Part shown: in pieces, positions 6,164 through 15,400 of the stretch | How positions within the stretch are numbered: position 1 is the first letter of the stretch | How the letters are laid out: each line of letters begins with the position of its first letter | Source of the DNA: UBA5499 sp002426275 | GTDB taxonomy: Bacteria; Bacillota; DTU084 | Assembly: GCA_937888735.1 (NCBI GenBank) | Contig: CALASN010000137.1 | Span: 1-21,006, forward strand | Direction of reading: 5' to 3' | Length of the DNA stretch: 21,006 nt | Translations under genes and position numbers: made by a program | The notes under the pieces: model-generated | What the model was told of the DNA's origin: nothing | Databases searched by the model: none | Seen by the model: the letters and a program-made list of their open reading frames with translations, nothing else

Positions 6164-7912
6164 CTAATAGCCTGTGTTCATTTCCAGCCAGAGATTCCGT
6201 CTCAATTCAGCGCCTTCCTGAAAAACATCAAACCGCAAATTCAAGCCCACTCCCGGCCCCAGCGGGGTGTTCGCCCTCACTTTCGTCAGCTGTACGCTGC
6301 CGATGGCGTCTGGATCGTTGATTTGAACCGGAACATACTGCCGCCAAGTGAGAGACAGTCTTCCCAAGGTGAATTTGGCTTCACCAAAAGCGGTCTGGCC
6401 CCAAGCGACAACCTTGCTCTCTGCCCAACTGGTCTCTCGAAAACTGCTGATCCCGATTTTCACGTCATGCTTAGCCGGCAATGAAAGATAAGTGTCCAGC
6501 ACGCTCTGCTGCGCCTCTCTTACCCCGGAGTAGAGCTCCGGACCGCGGCTTTTGGTATTGTAAACGTTAGCGTCAAAGACCGCGGCCAAACCGGCCCAGC
6601 TTTTGTTGAACCTCTCCAGCTGCAAGGTCCCATTTAAATAATAATGGCTGAACCTTCGCGGCTGGGTGCGCGGGTATACGGGCCGGATTTCGTTGATCAA
6701 ATCGAAGCTGGACGTAAATTTCACTCCTTCGACGGGAAGAATATTGCCGGTTTCCAGCTGCGTGAGCCAGGCGTTACGCGGACAGTCCGGCGAATACGGC
6801 TCCTCCGCGTACTGATATACATAGTCCGCGGCGAGAGCCCTGATCGCTCCGTAACCCGTGGGATAGTACGGCGAGATGTATTGCACTTTTCCCTCCAGCG
6901 GCAGCCACTGATACCTTCTGGGGCTGAAATTGGGAAACTTCACCGCGCCTTGGGCTTGCAGCATGCCCGCGAACTGCCGCTGCGGCTCGAAACCCCACCT
7001 GGCGTCTTCCAAAAGAAAAGAGGCGGCCAGATCTCCCGAAAGTTTGAACTGGCTTTGTGCTACTTGCGCTGTGGTTGCAAAATCCAAACCCCAGAAGCTG
7101 AGCTTTCTGGCGGCCTGCTCCTCTCTGCCGGAAGCGGGATCCGCGAAATCGCTGAAATAAGTCAAATTGACAGTCGTAGGTTTTTCCCAGGGTAGCGCGA
7201 TCCTCAGCCCGGCTTGATAGCCGTCTTGGGAATTGGCGCCGCCAACGCGCGTCCTGCTGATGAAGCCGTTAAATCTGGCCTCAAATAGCTCTGTCCCGAG
7301 TCTGAAGCCTGTATAAGCTCTGGTCCTCCAGACTTCGTGACCTTTCACTGTGACATTATGCAAAATGAACGGGCTGTAAGCCATATCGAAACGACCCACG
7401 GTCAGCGAAGCGTTGTTAAGGCTGGGCAGAGTCGTGCTGATGTTGAAATCGCTGGGGCTAAATTGATAATATTTGTTCGAGCCCAAGCCTTTTTGAAAGT
7501 CAAACAATGCGCTGACAGAAGTGCGGGAATCCACCGGAAATCTCAATGTCTGTCTGAATTCCAGCCGCGGACTGCCTCCGTTGCCTTCTGCTCCCCGCTC
7601 CCAATAATCAATATAACTGTGGCTTTCGGCGTGGATGCTGTAGTCTCTTTGCCGCGTCTGAGCCTTAAGTGTACCCAGGCTGCGTTCAAGTTCAGTCAGC
7701 TGCATTTTTACAAGTTCCGAGCTTCCCTTTTGGGAATCCAATTCCTCTTCAACGGCAGCCAGGCTGCCGCCGTCCACCTCCGCGTTTCTGTCCAGCCACT
7801 CCAAAATCTGAGCGCGCGCTTCGTCCTTTGTCACGTACTCTGAAGCTTGGGCAAGCGGCAGGCAGACGAGAAAGAAGATCCATAAGCTAACTTTTGTCAG
7901 ACCAGAATGCAT
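6164..7912 (-). CDS. Outer-membrane beta-barrel protein (porin-like), second barrel
   Basis: About 582 residues from the preferred ATG, which opens MHSGLTKVSLWIFFLVCLPL, a clear signal peptide ending AQAS. A helical, acidic stretch at about 27-87 (TKDEARAQILEWLDRN ... LTELERSLGTLKAQ) precedes about 490 residues of beta-strand-like sequence (LEFRQTLRF, VSALFDFQKG, LTVGRFDMAYSPF, LRFDVFQEGAELRRNLWLEM) ending in Y. LTVGRF plus SPF/SPY also occurs in the downstream barrel (LTVGRFQKSWSPY), so the two are probably distant paralogues. The likely role is an outer-membrane channel or glycan receptor. An in-frame ATG at 7945 overlaps the upstream stop (TGATG), so coupled translation from there is possible, but it would add a non-signal leader of 11 residues. 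Confidence 0.7.
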   Translation of the reverse strand: MHSGLTKVSLWIFFLVCLPLAQASEYVTKDEARAQILEWLDRNAEVDGGSLAAVEEELDSQKGSSELVKMQLTELERSLGTLKAQTRQRDYSIHAESHSYIDYWERGAEGNGGSPRLEFRQTLRFPVDSRTSVSALFDFQKGLGSNKYYQFSPSDFNISTTLPSLNNASLTVGRFDMAYSPFILHNVTVKGHEVWRTRAYTGFRLGTELFEARFNGFISRTRVGGANSQDGYQAGLRIALPWEKPTTVNLTYFSDFADPASGREEQAARKLSFWGLDFATTAQVAQSQFKLSGDLAASFLLEDARWGFEPQRQFAGMLQAQGAVKFPNFSPRRYQWLPLEGKVQYISPYYPTGYGAIRALAADYVYQYAEEPYSPDCPRNAWLTQLETGNILPVEGVKFTSSFDLINEIRPVYPRTQPRRFSHYYLNGTLQLERFNKSWAGLAAVFDANVYNTKSRGPELYSGVREAQQSVLDTYLSLPAKHDVKIGISSFRETSWAESKVVAWGQTAFGEAKFTLGRLSLTWRQYVPVQINDPDAIGSVQLTKVRANTPLGPGVGLNLRFDVFQEGAELRRNLWLEMNTGY

Positions 7913-7944
7913 ATTCCCTTTCACTCCCCTCTGCGGCAGGCGCA

Positions 7945-8814
7945 TCACCACTTGTATCCCATGCTTAACCGCTGGCTGCTGCCCACAGGATGGATCATAT
8001 ATGCATAATTAACCGTATAACGTCCCTTATCAATACCGAAACCAAAGGTTAAGCTTTCAGGGGCCGCGCCCGCTCGCAGCGCCAAGCCGCCAGACAGGAC
8101 GCGCTCTATGCCGGCCGCCAGAGAAACGTCTCCGCTCTCCGCGGACAATTCGCCGGAAAAAGTCCACCTGTTCCAAGCGTAGGCAGCCCCAAGCCTCAGC
8201 TGGGGAGCTATTTTCAACCGGCTGCGCTCATCGGAGCCGTCTATTTTCAGCTTTCCCGTGGAAACCAAGGGCAGATCCCGAACAACCGCAGCCAAGCGCA
8301 GCGACTTATAGCTGGAAAGCACGCCCAGATCAACGCAATAAGCGTAAGCCGCGAGATTAAGGCTTTCGCTGCCGCCTTTGAGGGCATATAGTTTTCCCGT
8401 CGCTCCCCAGCTGCCTCCTCTGAGAGCCGGAAGCTCGCCCCCAAGGCCCAGGGCAAACGCTTGCTCGCTATACGGAAATCCTAAAGCCGCGCTCTCGTCC
8501 AGGCAGCTGAAAGCCGCGCCAAAATTATAGCCCTTAAAGGGAAAGACAGCCAAAACGCCAGTCTGCGCGATATTCATCTGAAATGGGTCCGCATGCGCCG
8601 CCTCAGCCTGAATCCCTTTGACCTGCACCAGACCCGCCGGATTCCAAAGCACGGCCGCGGCATCGTTCGCCAGGGCCGCATATGCCGAACCCATGGCCAG
8701 CGGCCTCGCTCCCGGTGCTTCCAGCGCAAAACCGCCAATGCTGGCGCCTGCGTTTAATGAGAGCAGCATCGCCAAAGACAACATAGTCAAGAACATTCTT
8801 GTTTGTTTTCCCAC
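7945..8814 (-). CDS. PorV/PorQ-like (UPF0164-type) outer-membrane beta-barrel protein
   Basis: A 289-residue protein. I chose the GTG at 8814 because AAAGGAGAG lies six bases before it and it yields a clean signal peptide (MFLTMLSLAMLLSLNAGAS). The mature N-terminus has GARPLAMGSAYAALANDAAA followed by VLWNPAGL, the hallmark of the PorV/PorQ/UPF0164 family, which is related to FadL-type barrels. The C-terminus (LSMGYKW) ends in an aromatic residue as outer-membrane barrels do. In Bacteroidota PorV carries type IX secretion cargo to the surface; most relatives elsewhere have no assigned role. The gene sits 22 bases after the preceding binding-protein gene and overlaps a possible start of the next, so co-translation with the barrels is likely. 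The function here is inference. Confidence 0.75.
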   Translation of the reverse strand: MGKQTRMFLTMLSLAMLLSLNAGASIGGFALEAPGARPLAMGSAYAALANDAAAVLWNPAGLVQVKGIQAEAAHADPFQMNIAQTGVLAVFPFKGYNFGAAFSCLDESAALGFPYSEQAFALGLGGELPALRGGSWGATGKLYALKGGSESLNLAAYAYCVDLGVLSSYKSLRLAAVVRDLPLVSTGKLKIDGSDERSRLKIAPQLRLGAAYAWNRWTFSGELSAESGDVSLAAGIERVLSGGLALRAGAAPESLTFGFGIDKGRYTVNYAYMIHPVGSSQRLSMGYKW

Positions 8815-8836
8815 CGCGATCTCTCCTTTCACTTTC

Positions 8837-10144
8837 TCAATTGGTCAGACCAACGTAAGCTTCCACTTCAAGCCGATCCAAAAAAACCTCCGTCTGCTGT
8901 TTGCCATCTGTAACAACCAGCGCATATAGAGCCACCGGATAATGGATGATCCCGTCCGCGGCGCCGGACCAGTAGCCTCCCTTTGCCGGATCCGAGACAT
9001 CGCAGGAAAGCTGCCGCCAGGCGTCGCCTTTGATCTCGCCCAGATCAAATTGGAAAATCTGTCCTGTGGTATCCCGCAGCCGCACAGAGAGTTTAAGCTC
9101 GCCCCCGTTGCTGCCCCGCGTCCAAATGCTCAGCTTCTTCGGCGCCCCGGGCAGCCGCAGGGAAGGAGAAAAGCACTCCAAATATACGTAATCACTGGTG
9201 GAGTTATAAGCTATCTTCAACGCGCCAGAACCGCTGTAGACCGGATTTTGCGTTGCGGAAAGTTTGGATGCTCCGGCGCCTCCGCTGTGATAAAATGACT
9301 GCCAAGAATTCCCTATCGCTTCGAAATCTTCCACCACTGTTTTTTGCAGCGCCAGCTCGCCTTGAGTCGGCAGCTGCGTGAGGACAGCGGTCCTCGACAG
9401 GTTGCCAGTCGCGGCTTCGATTTTTACCGGCCCCGGAGTTTTGTCGCTGCGGAAGACCGCTGTGCCGACGCCGTCTTTGATCTCAAGCTCACTTGAGATT
9501 TGACCGTGATCCGCGGACAGGCGCACCTCACCGTCCTTTGCGGGAAGGCCCCAATGATCTTTGAGATAAATCTTAACCTCGGTTTGGCTTTGTCCGTCTG
9601 CCGATACGAAAGACCGGGTTGGAGCCAGCTCGATCATAGCCATGGTCACGCCGATAAAGCGAACGTAAAGCGGCTCTTTAGGCACATGGTTGTTGATTCT
9701 AAAATCTGTTTGCCCATCGCGATTGGTAAATTGCGCGTCTTTAAACTTAAAGGTGTGCGTTCTCCACCGGCGGGTATCGCCGCGGGGAGCGGAACCTCCG
9801 CCGGTCCAAGTCCCCTGAACGCCGTCGTAGGTAACGGCGACTGAGTCGGCGCCGTTATCGTAATATTCCACGGTGACATAAACGTCCTGCTTGCCGCCGT
9901 AAATGTAGTAATCGTCAACATCTACGTTGATATAATATTTTCCCCGGGCAGGATCCGTTTTGAGGCAGCGCACACCGTCAATCTCCCCTATTTCATCACA
10001 TCTTGCGCCATCAATCGGACCCAACTTCAAAAACCGACTCTCGCCAGTGGCAAAATTCAGATAAGCGCCGTAGGGATACTCCCCGGCGAAAACCAAGCTG
10101 CTGAACAATACCAACAATATTAAAGCGCCTCTCAAATTACGCAC
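8837..10144 (-). CDS. Secreted multidomain beta-sandwich protein, probable carbohydrate binding
   Basis: A 435-residue exported protein. The GTG at 10144 follows GGAAGGGGG by seven bases and gives the signal peptide MRNLRGALILLVLFSSLVFA. Domain 1 (about 45-165: YYINVDVDD, VTVEYYDNG, RRWRTHTFKFKDAQF, DFRI, EPLYVRFIGV) is a jelly-roll-like domain found beside glycosidases; the same pattern occurs at residues 225-357 of the 1143-residue protein upstream. Domain 2 (about 170-258: RSFVSADGQSQTEVKIYLKD ... GVGTAVFRSDKTPG) is Ig-like, of the invasin/Big_1 type. Domain 3 (about 270-430: VVEDFEAIGNSWQSFYHSGG ... DRLEVEAYV) resembles a CBM-like sandwich. No catalytic pair is evident. It lies between a glycosidase and the PorV-like gene, so a surface glycan-binding role is the simplest reading. 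Confidence 0.65.
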   Translation of the reverse strand: MRNLRGALILLVLFSSLVFAGEYPYGAYLNFATGESRFLKLGPIDGARCDEIGEIDGVRCLKTDPARGKYYINVDVDDYYIYGGKQDVYVTVEYYDNGADSVAVTYDGVQGTWTGGGSAPRGDTRRWRTHTFKFKDAQFTNRDGQTDFRINNHVPKEPLYVRFIGVTMAMIELAPTRSFVSADGQSQTEVKIYLKDHWGLPAKDGEVRLSADHGQISSELEIKDGVGTAVFRSDKTPGPVKIEAATGNLSRTAVLTQLPTQGELALQKTVVEDFEAIGNSWQSFYHSGGAGASKLSATQNPVYSGSGALKIAYNSTSDYVYLECFSPSLRLPGAPKKLSIWTRGSNGGELKLSVRLRDTTGQIFQFDLGEIKGDAWRQLSCDVSDPAKGGYWSGAADGIIHYPVALYALVVTDGKQQTEVFLDRLEVEAYVGLTN

Positions 10145-10174
10145 AGCTTTACCCCCTTCCACTGCTTCTTTACG

Positions 10175-12430
10175 CTACTGCTCCTCAAGATGCTCCACCT
10201 CTGTCACAATCACATCAGGGCTGGTAAGACCCGTGATGAACTGCGGAAAGGGTTTGGCCACTAAGGAGAGGCAGTTAGGTTTAATGGGCTGCCCATTGCC
10301 AAACCAATCCAACAGCTGCTTTTGGCTGTCGTCGGAGAATTGCAGTCCCACTTTGAAATCAATGTTCCGCAAAAGTCCGCCCCGCTGATTCTCTCCACTT
10401 GGTCTTGTGAGAACGTATTCTTCGCTTTCCGTGGACCAGACGGCAAGCGTGTAGCCGGACGCGTCTTTGAAGACGTAAATTTGCACCTGCTTCTCTGCGG
10501 TTGGGATCTGCTTGACGAACTGACGCCCTTTGAGCAGCCTGGCGGCGGTTGCGTAAGCGAGAAAACTGGGTTTAGGGCTGAAATCATATCTGATGAGCCC
10601 GAAATTATGCTCGAGATTCCCCTCATCCGTACCGTCGCAGAGAAAGTCATAATAGTACAGCCCTTTGAGATGAGGATAGCGCATGGCGATGAGATAGGTC
10701 CGCATCACTACCGCGGCTTGCGTACGCTCGTCCTGTCCCCGCTCGGTGGTGCAGGTGGTAAAGCCGAACTCCGTGAGATAACTGTCTAAAGGCTCCAGCT
10801 TGGGATGCGCTCTGGTAATTCTGTCGATCACGCTCTTACCGCGCTGGAGGGCCATATGAAGACTGCAAGTAGGTAGCTCTGTCCCATAGCCCAAATCGGG
10901 AGAATTGGGGCTTACGTAGGGATGTTGGCTGAAGCCGTCCATGTACTGCCAGCCGCCGGCATCCAGAACCTTGTCGATGTACCAAGTGGACATGCCGCCT
11001 CCCACGCCGGCGCCGCCGATGCCGATGATCTGAGCCTCAGGATCGACCTGTTTGGCTGCGACGTACGCAGCCTGCAAAAGCGGAAAATATTGGGTTTTCG
11101 TATCGTAAGCATTGGGCTCGTTCCAGACTTCCCAGTGCTTGACAATGCCGCCATAGTGATTTACCATGGCGCGAACGTAACCTTGCCAGCCGCGCAGTCC
11201 GTCTTCCGTGTCTGCGGGAAACTTGCCGTGATCGTGGAGAGCATTGCCGTAATCGAAAATGATCAGCGGCCGCAACCCTTTGGCATGAGCGCCCTGGATA
11301 TAGGCATCGCTGAAAGCGGGAAATTTGTATACTCCTTTCTCCTTTTCCACAGCGCCCCAATATACCTCGTCGCGGATCCTGTCGGCTCCGGCCAGCTTCA
11401 CCAGATTCAGGAGCGGTTCCGGACCCACATCCTTCAAGCGCTGTTGCAGCCAGTTTGCTCCAAAATGCGTGCAAACTCCGAAAATGGAGTCTTGGGGCAG
11501 CGAGGGAGAACGCGGCAGCAGAACGGCTATCCCCGTCTCCTTCCTTGCCAGCTCCTCTTGCCCCCTCTTTACGGTCACCGCGTACTTATAATAGCCGTAT
11601 TGGGAAAAATTCACGGAAAAGGCCTGCTGAAAACGGCCGATTTTGTCCATGTCCGTTGAAAAGGTTCGCTCGTAAATCTCCCGGCCAGAAAAATCGCTGA
11701 TGTCAACCGCAACGGAAAGCGACGAGCCGTAGAAGGCGGAGCCTGCGGCGCCGGTGAGCTGCAGCCGCCTCTCTCCCAGCCCTTCCCAGATCAGAGGCTG
11801 AAATTCCGGGAAAAGGACAACCTGAACGTCAGTCGCCGGATCTGCCGCCGCGTACTGCCAGCCTTGCTCCGCGATAATCTGCGCCGGCTTCTCCCGGTAC
11901 GTGAAATACCCGATGGCAGGCGAGCCGCCCGTCCAGCTGCCTCCGGAGGAGCCGGGCAGATTATCGCCCGAGACCTTATCGTAAGCGGCAAAGGAAAGCG
12001 CAATCTGGCCGGGCACCTGACCCAAGAGCGCGGCCTCCACTTTGAGGATCGTCCGTTTTCCGTCAGGCTCCGCCAGCGAAAACTGCTGCGCTTGGACGGG
12101 TACAGCGTTGTATTGTTTCCCATCCCAGGCTTTGAGAGTTAACTGCCCTTTTCCCACTTCCAATACGCGGGAAGGGCGCAGGGGTGAGTTGAGATACTCT
12201 CCCCCGCTGCCCTCCGCTCCTGCATCTGCGAACAGGAGCGCGAACTCTCTGCCCGCGTTTTTCTTCATTCTCCAAGAGACGGTGAAAGTGAGAAAATCGG
12301 CTTCTCTGTTTACTTCAAGGGCGGAGATCGTGCCGTTCTCGTCGGAAGAGCCGAAGACCGCAGCCTGCGCTGGACCGGAAATGAACAGCGCTAATACCAA
12401 GGCGCAGCAAATGACACTTGCTTTGGACAT
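10175..12430 (-). CDS. Secreted glycoside hydrolase, clan GH-A type (GH39-like), with N-terminal beta-sandwich
   Basis: 751 residues from the ATG at 12430, chosen because GGAGGG lies eight bases upstream; the GTG at 12439 would abut it. The signal peptide ends GPAQA. Residues about 28-180 look like a CBM9-like sandwich, 190-300 an Ig-like linker, and about 313-640 a TIM barrel starting DSIFGVCTHFGANW. The strand-4 motif HWEVWNEPN supplies the acid/base glutamate (about E438), and YLTEFGF supplies the likely nucleophile (about E554), the pattern of clan GH-A retaining enzymes. IRDEVYWGAVEKEKGVYKF matches the usual strand-2 region. Among known families it recalls GH39/XynB-like enzymes, so a plant hemicellulose such as xylan is possible, but the substrate cannot be read from sequence. 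The C-terminal roughly 100 residues form a beta domain. It appears paralogous to the protein at 15914-18682. Confidence 0.8.
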   Translation of the reverse strand: MSKASVICCALVLALFISGPAQAAVFGSSDENGTISALEVNREADFLTFTVSWRMKKNAGREFALLFADAGAEGSGGEYLNSPLRPSRVLEVGKGQLTLKAWDGKQYNAVPVQAQQFSLAEPDGKRTILKVEAALLGQVPGQIALSFAAYDKVSGDNLPGSSGGSWTGGSPAIGYFTYREKPAQIIAEQGWQYAAADPATDVQVVLFPEFQPLIWEGLGERRLQLTGAAGSAFYGSSLSVAVDISDFSGREIYERTFSTDMDKIGRFQQAFSVNFSQYGYYKYAVTVKRGQEELARKETGIAVLLPRSPSLPQDSIFGVCTHFGANWLQQRLKDVGPEPLLNLVKLAGADRIRDEVYWGAVEKEKGVYKFPAFSDAYIQGAHAKGLRPLIIFDYGNALHDHGKFPADTEDGLRGWQGYVRAMVNHYGGIVKHWEVWNEPNAYDTKTQYFPLLQAAYVAAKQVDPEAQIIGIGGAGVGGGMSTWYIDKVLDAGGWQYMDGFSQHPYVSPNSPDLGYGTELPTCSLHMALQRGKSVIDRITRAHPKLEPLDSYLTEFGFTTCTTERGQDERTQAAVVMRTYLIAMRYPHLKGLYYYDFLCDGTDEGNLEHNFGLIRYDFSPKPSFLAYATAARLLKGRQFVKQIPTAEKQVQIYVFKDASGYTLAVWSTESEEYVLTRPSGENQRGGLLRNIDFKVGLQFSDDSQKQLLDWFGNGQPIKPNCLSLVAKPFPQFITGLTSPDVIVTEVEHLEEQ

Positions 12431-12446
12431 CGGAATCACCCTCCGC

Positions 12447-15400
12447 TCAATATAATACTACCACCATTCGCTTGGCAGCCGCGATCCGCGGCGCGTGAAC
12501 CGGACTTTCCGCCACAACGCGCACTATATACGAGCCTTGCGGTACGATCCCGCCGCTGTCGTCTCGCCCGTTCCAAACGGCGACATGCTCTCCGGCCGTC
12601 AATTCTCCCAGGGAACCGGTATGGAGCCTGCGACCTCTGAGATTATAGATCTCAATTCTGACCGTGCCGCGCTGAGTTAAGGTAAAGCCGATTTTCACTT
12701 CGCCTCTGAAGGACTGACGTCCGGGCGAGAAGGGATTGGGCGCCAATCCTAAATTCTTAACGGCGAAAACGCTGCTGTCCAAAGAGCCGATCTCGAAAGA
12801 ATGAACCTCTGAGCGGCTGAGGTTCCCCGCCTCGTCGATGGCCTCCACTTTCCAGTACCAGCTGCCGCCGTCAAGATTTGTCAGCTCCAGCGAGGCGCCG
12901 CTCACTCTTTCGCTTTCGGCCTGGCTGAGATCGGCATTGCGTCCATATGTCACCCTATACGCCACAGCATCCCGCACAGTTCCCCATTGCAAGCTTACGT
13001 CCGCGGCGGAAAGCGACTTTCCCTCATTGGGCCAGACCAGCTCCGGCGTTGCGGGAGGCGTGTTCTTTACTCGCAGGACACCTTCCACAGGCGGCTGGTC
13101 GGCCACTGTTAAAACGAAGCGATAATCGCCGTCCGGGACAAATTGCCCGCTGCGCTTGCCGTCCCACGCCAGCCGTACCAAGCCGGGATCAAAGCTTTGA
13201 CCGATTCTGGCCACTTCCGTTTCTCCCTGGAAAATAGCCAGCTCAGGCTCAATCGCATTTGCAGCGTTAAATCTGATCACAAACTCGTCCTGGATTCCGT
13301 CGCCGTTGGCAGGCGAAATGCTGGCATAGGGAATCTCCAGCATTCCGAAAACAGCGTCCGGATTATACGTTATGGCCAACGGTTCGGTCTTCTCAGACGG
13401 ATTCCCGTACCGGTCCGCGAGGCAGAGAGCAATATTGTTAACTCCTGGCTGCAGATAGACTGCATCAATTAAAAACGTGCCGTCCTTCAAAATCGGCACC
13501 TTCTCCAAAAGCTCGCCGCGCACCATCACCTCCGCGGGAGCGCCGTTCACTTCCACGGACAGAAGCCCGTCGCCTGCCAGCTCCGTCCTGCCCTTCAGCG
13601 AAATCCAGTCCAGATTGTGCTCGCCGCTTGCCAATGGATAGGTTATAATAGGCTGATTGGGCGCGGCGGAGACCAGCTTGACGTTGATTGATTCTTCAAA
13701 CCTCTTGTCGGTCGCGGTCGCAAACTGAAACGCAATGCGGTAGAGCCCGTCTGGCAATGGTGCGCCTGACTCCAGCCGCGGTTCCCAGCTGTACGTTTTC
13801 GCTCCCAGCTGCGGTTCTTCTTCCGCCAAGGTCTTCACCAGAGAACCGTCCGGAGCGAAAATCTTGACGGTACCGAACACTGCTTCCTGCAGGCTGTAGC
13901 CTATGGCAACCTTGCTGTCTCCCCGCGCCGACAGCTCCCGGGGACTTACTCGCAGTGAACCGTAAGGCTTTGGCGAATAAACGTAGTATCCTTCGGGATA
14001 GGCTGCTTCTCCGGTATATTGATAATTTCCCGTGCCTGGAGCGGTATCACCGCCATTGGGCCCATGGGCAACTCTGAACGCGAAACGGATGACGAAATCG
14101 TCGGAAAGCAAGTTCCAAACGCTTCTCTTGATGCGAAATTCAGTGAACGGTTCGGTTACGTAGTTCTGCATTTCACTTGGTATCTCCCGCTCAATGTAAA
14201 ACCAGTTCCATCCTCCCGCGCCATTGCTTGTGGCCAGTCCTCCCCAAACGGTGCCGCCTCCGTTCTTAAAGCCCTTAGCGGGCAATACCCACTGTCTAAA
14301 GTTTTCTCTTCCCGGCGTATTGACGCTGTCCGTATCCACCATCATATCCCAACCCGGGCGGGGATCGGCGAACTTGCCGGTTTGCCGCCAATCGATCCTG
14401 AAATAGAGGTACTCGGCGTCGTGAGTCACCCAAACTCTCTGAATGCCGTATTCGCCTTTCCCGTTATCCTGATGTTCATAGATCCGCACATTGCCGACCC
14501 AATCGTCGGGATCGCCGTCAATGACGATCCGCGAGCCTGCGGGCCTGGTCAGCTCAAAAGCCTGCTGGACCGTTTCGTTTTCCGTAACGGTCAGTTCCCG
14601 CTCTTGGGTGGAATAGCCCATAGCGTCGATCTTCACTCGGTAAGAGCCCTCCGGCAAATCGCCGATGGAAGCAGCGCCAGCATTGTCCGTTTCCGCCGAA
14701 AAAACTACGTTCTCGTATTCCGTGGAGCTCACCGTGAGCTTCGCCTGCGGCAGGGGCACGCCGATTACCTGATCCGCAACCGTGACGCGCAAACCTCCTT
14801 GCGCGAAGCCCTTCGCAGCCACGGAGCGCACATATAAATCCTGCTCCTGGTCCGAAGAATCCACCATGATCCGCAAGTCGTTGCCGCCGAGCCCCCCTCC
14901 GGCGGCAAAATCCAAAAGCCGGAAAGACGCGCGCTTCCAAGTCAAAGTATTGCCCCGGAAAATCTGCGGGCTAACCTGCCTTTGGCCTTGGGCATCGTAA
15001 TATTCGAGCTGAAACGGCGTCGTCCCCTCGTCGTAATATTCGACCTCAAAATCAGTACCTGAGGTCAATCCCTGAAAAAATGTCCTGCTCAGGGACAGAT
15101 AAAAGGAGTCGTTGCCGGTTTTCAGATCCGTCCGTCTGGCGTCTCGAATTTGATCGAAAATCGTTTTGCCTCCTGTTCCCAACCCCAGATAGAGGCCCCT
15201 TTCTTCCATGGGAGAGCCGAAGCTCACGCCGGCGCCTTCGGCAGCCGCAGGACTGCCGCTATAGGTGAAGTATCCTTCCGGATATTGGGGATTTCCCGTA
15301 TAGTTGTAATCCCCCGTGCCGGGAGCAGTATCGTTATCATTCGCCACTCTGAACGCGAAACGGATGACGAAATCGTCGGAAAGCAAGTTCCAAACGCTCC

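Noticed and set aside
10922..11659. 245-codon plus-strand ORF antisense to the glycosidase
   Set aside because: The minus strand holds clear catalytic motifs in this stretch; the plus reading is a shadow of it.
14019..14837. 272-codon plus-strand ORF, with a similar one at 15150-15521
   Set aside because: Both contain the same RETDDEIVGKQVPNA segment, but only because the CBM9-like coding repeats lie opposite. They are shadows, not genes.
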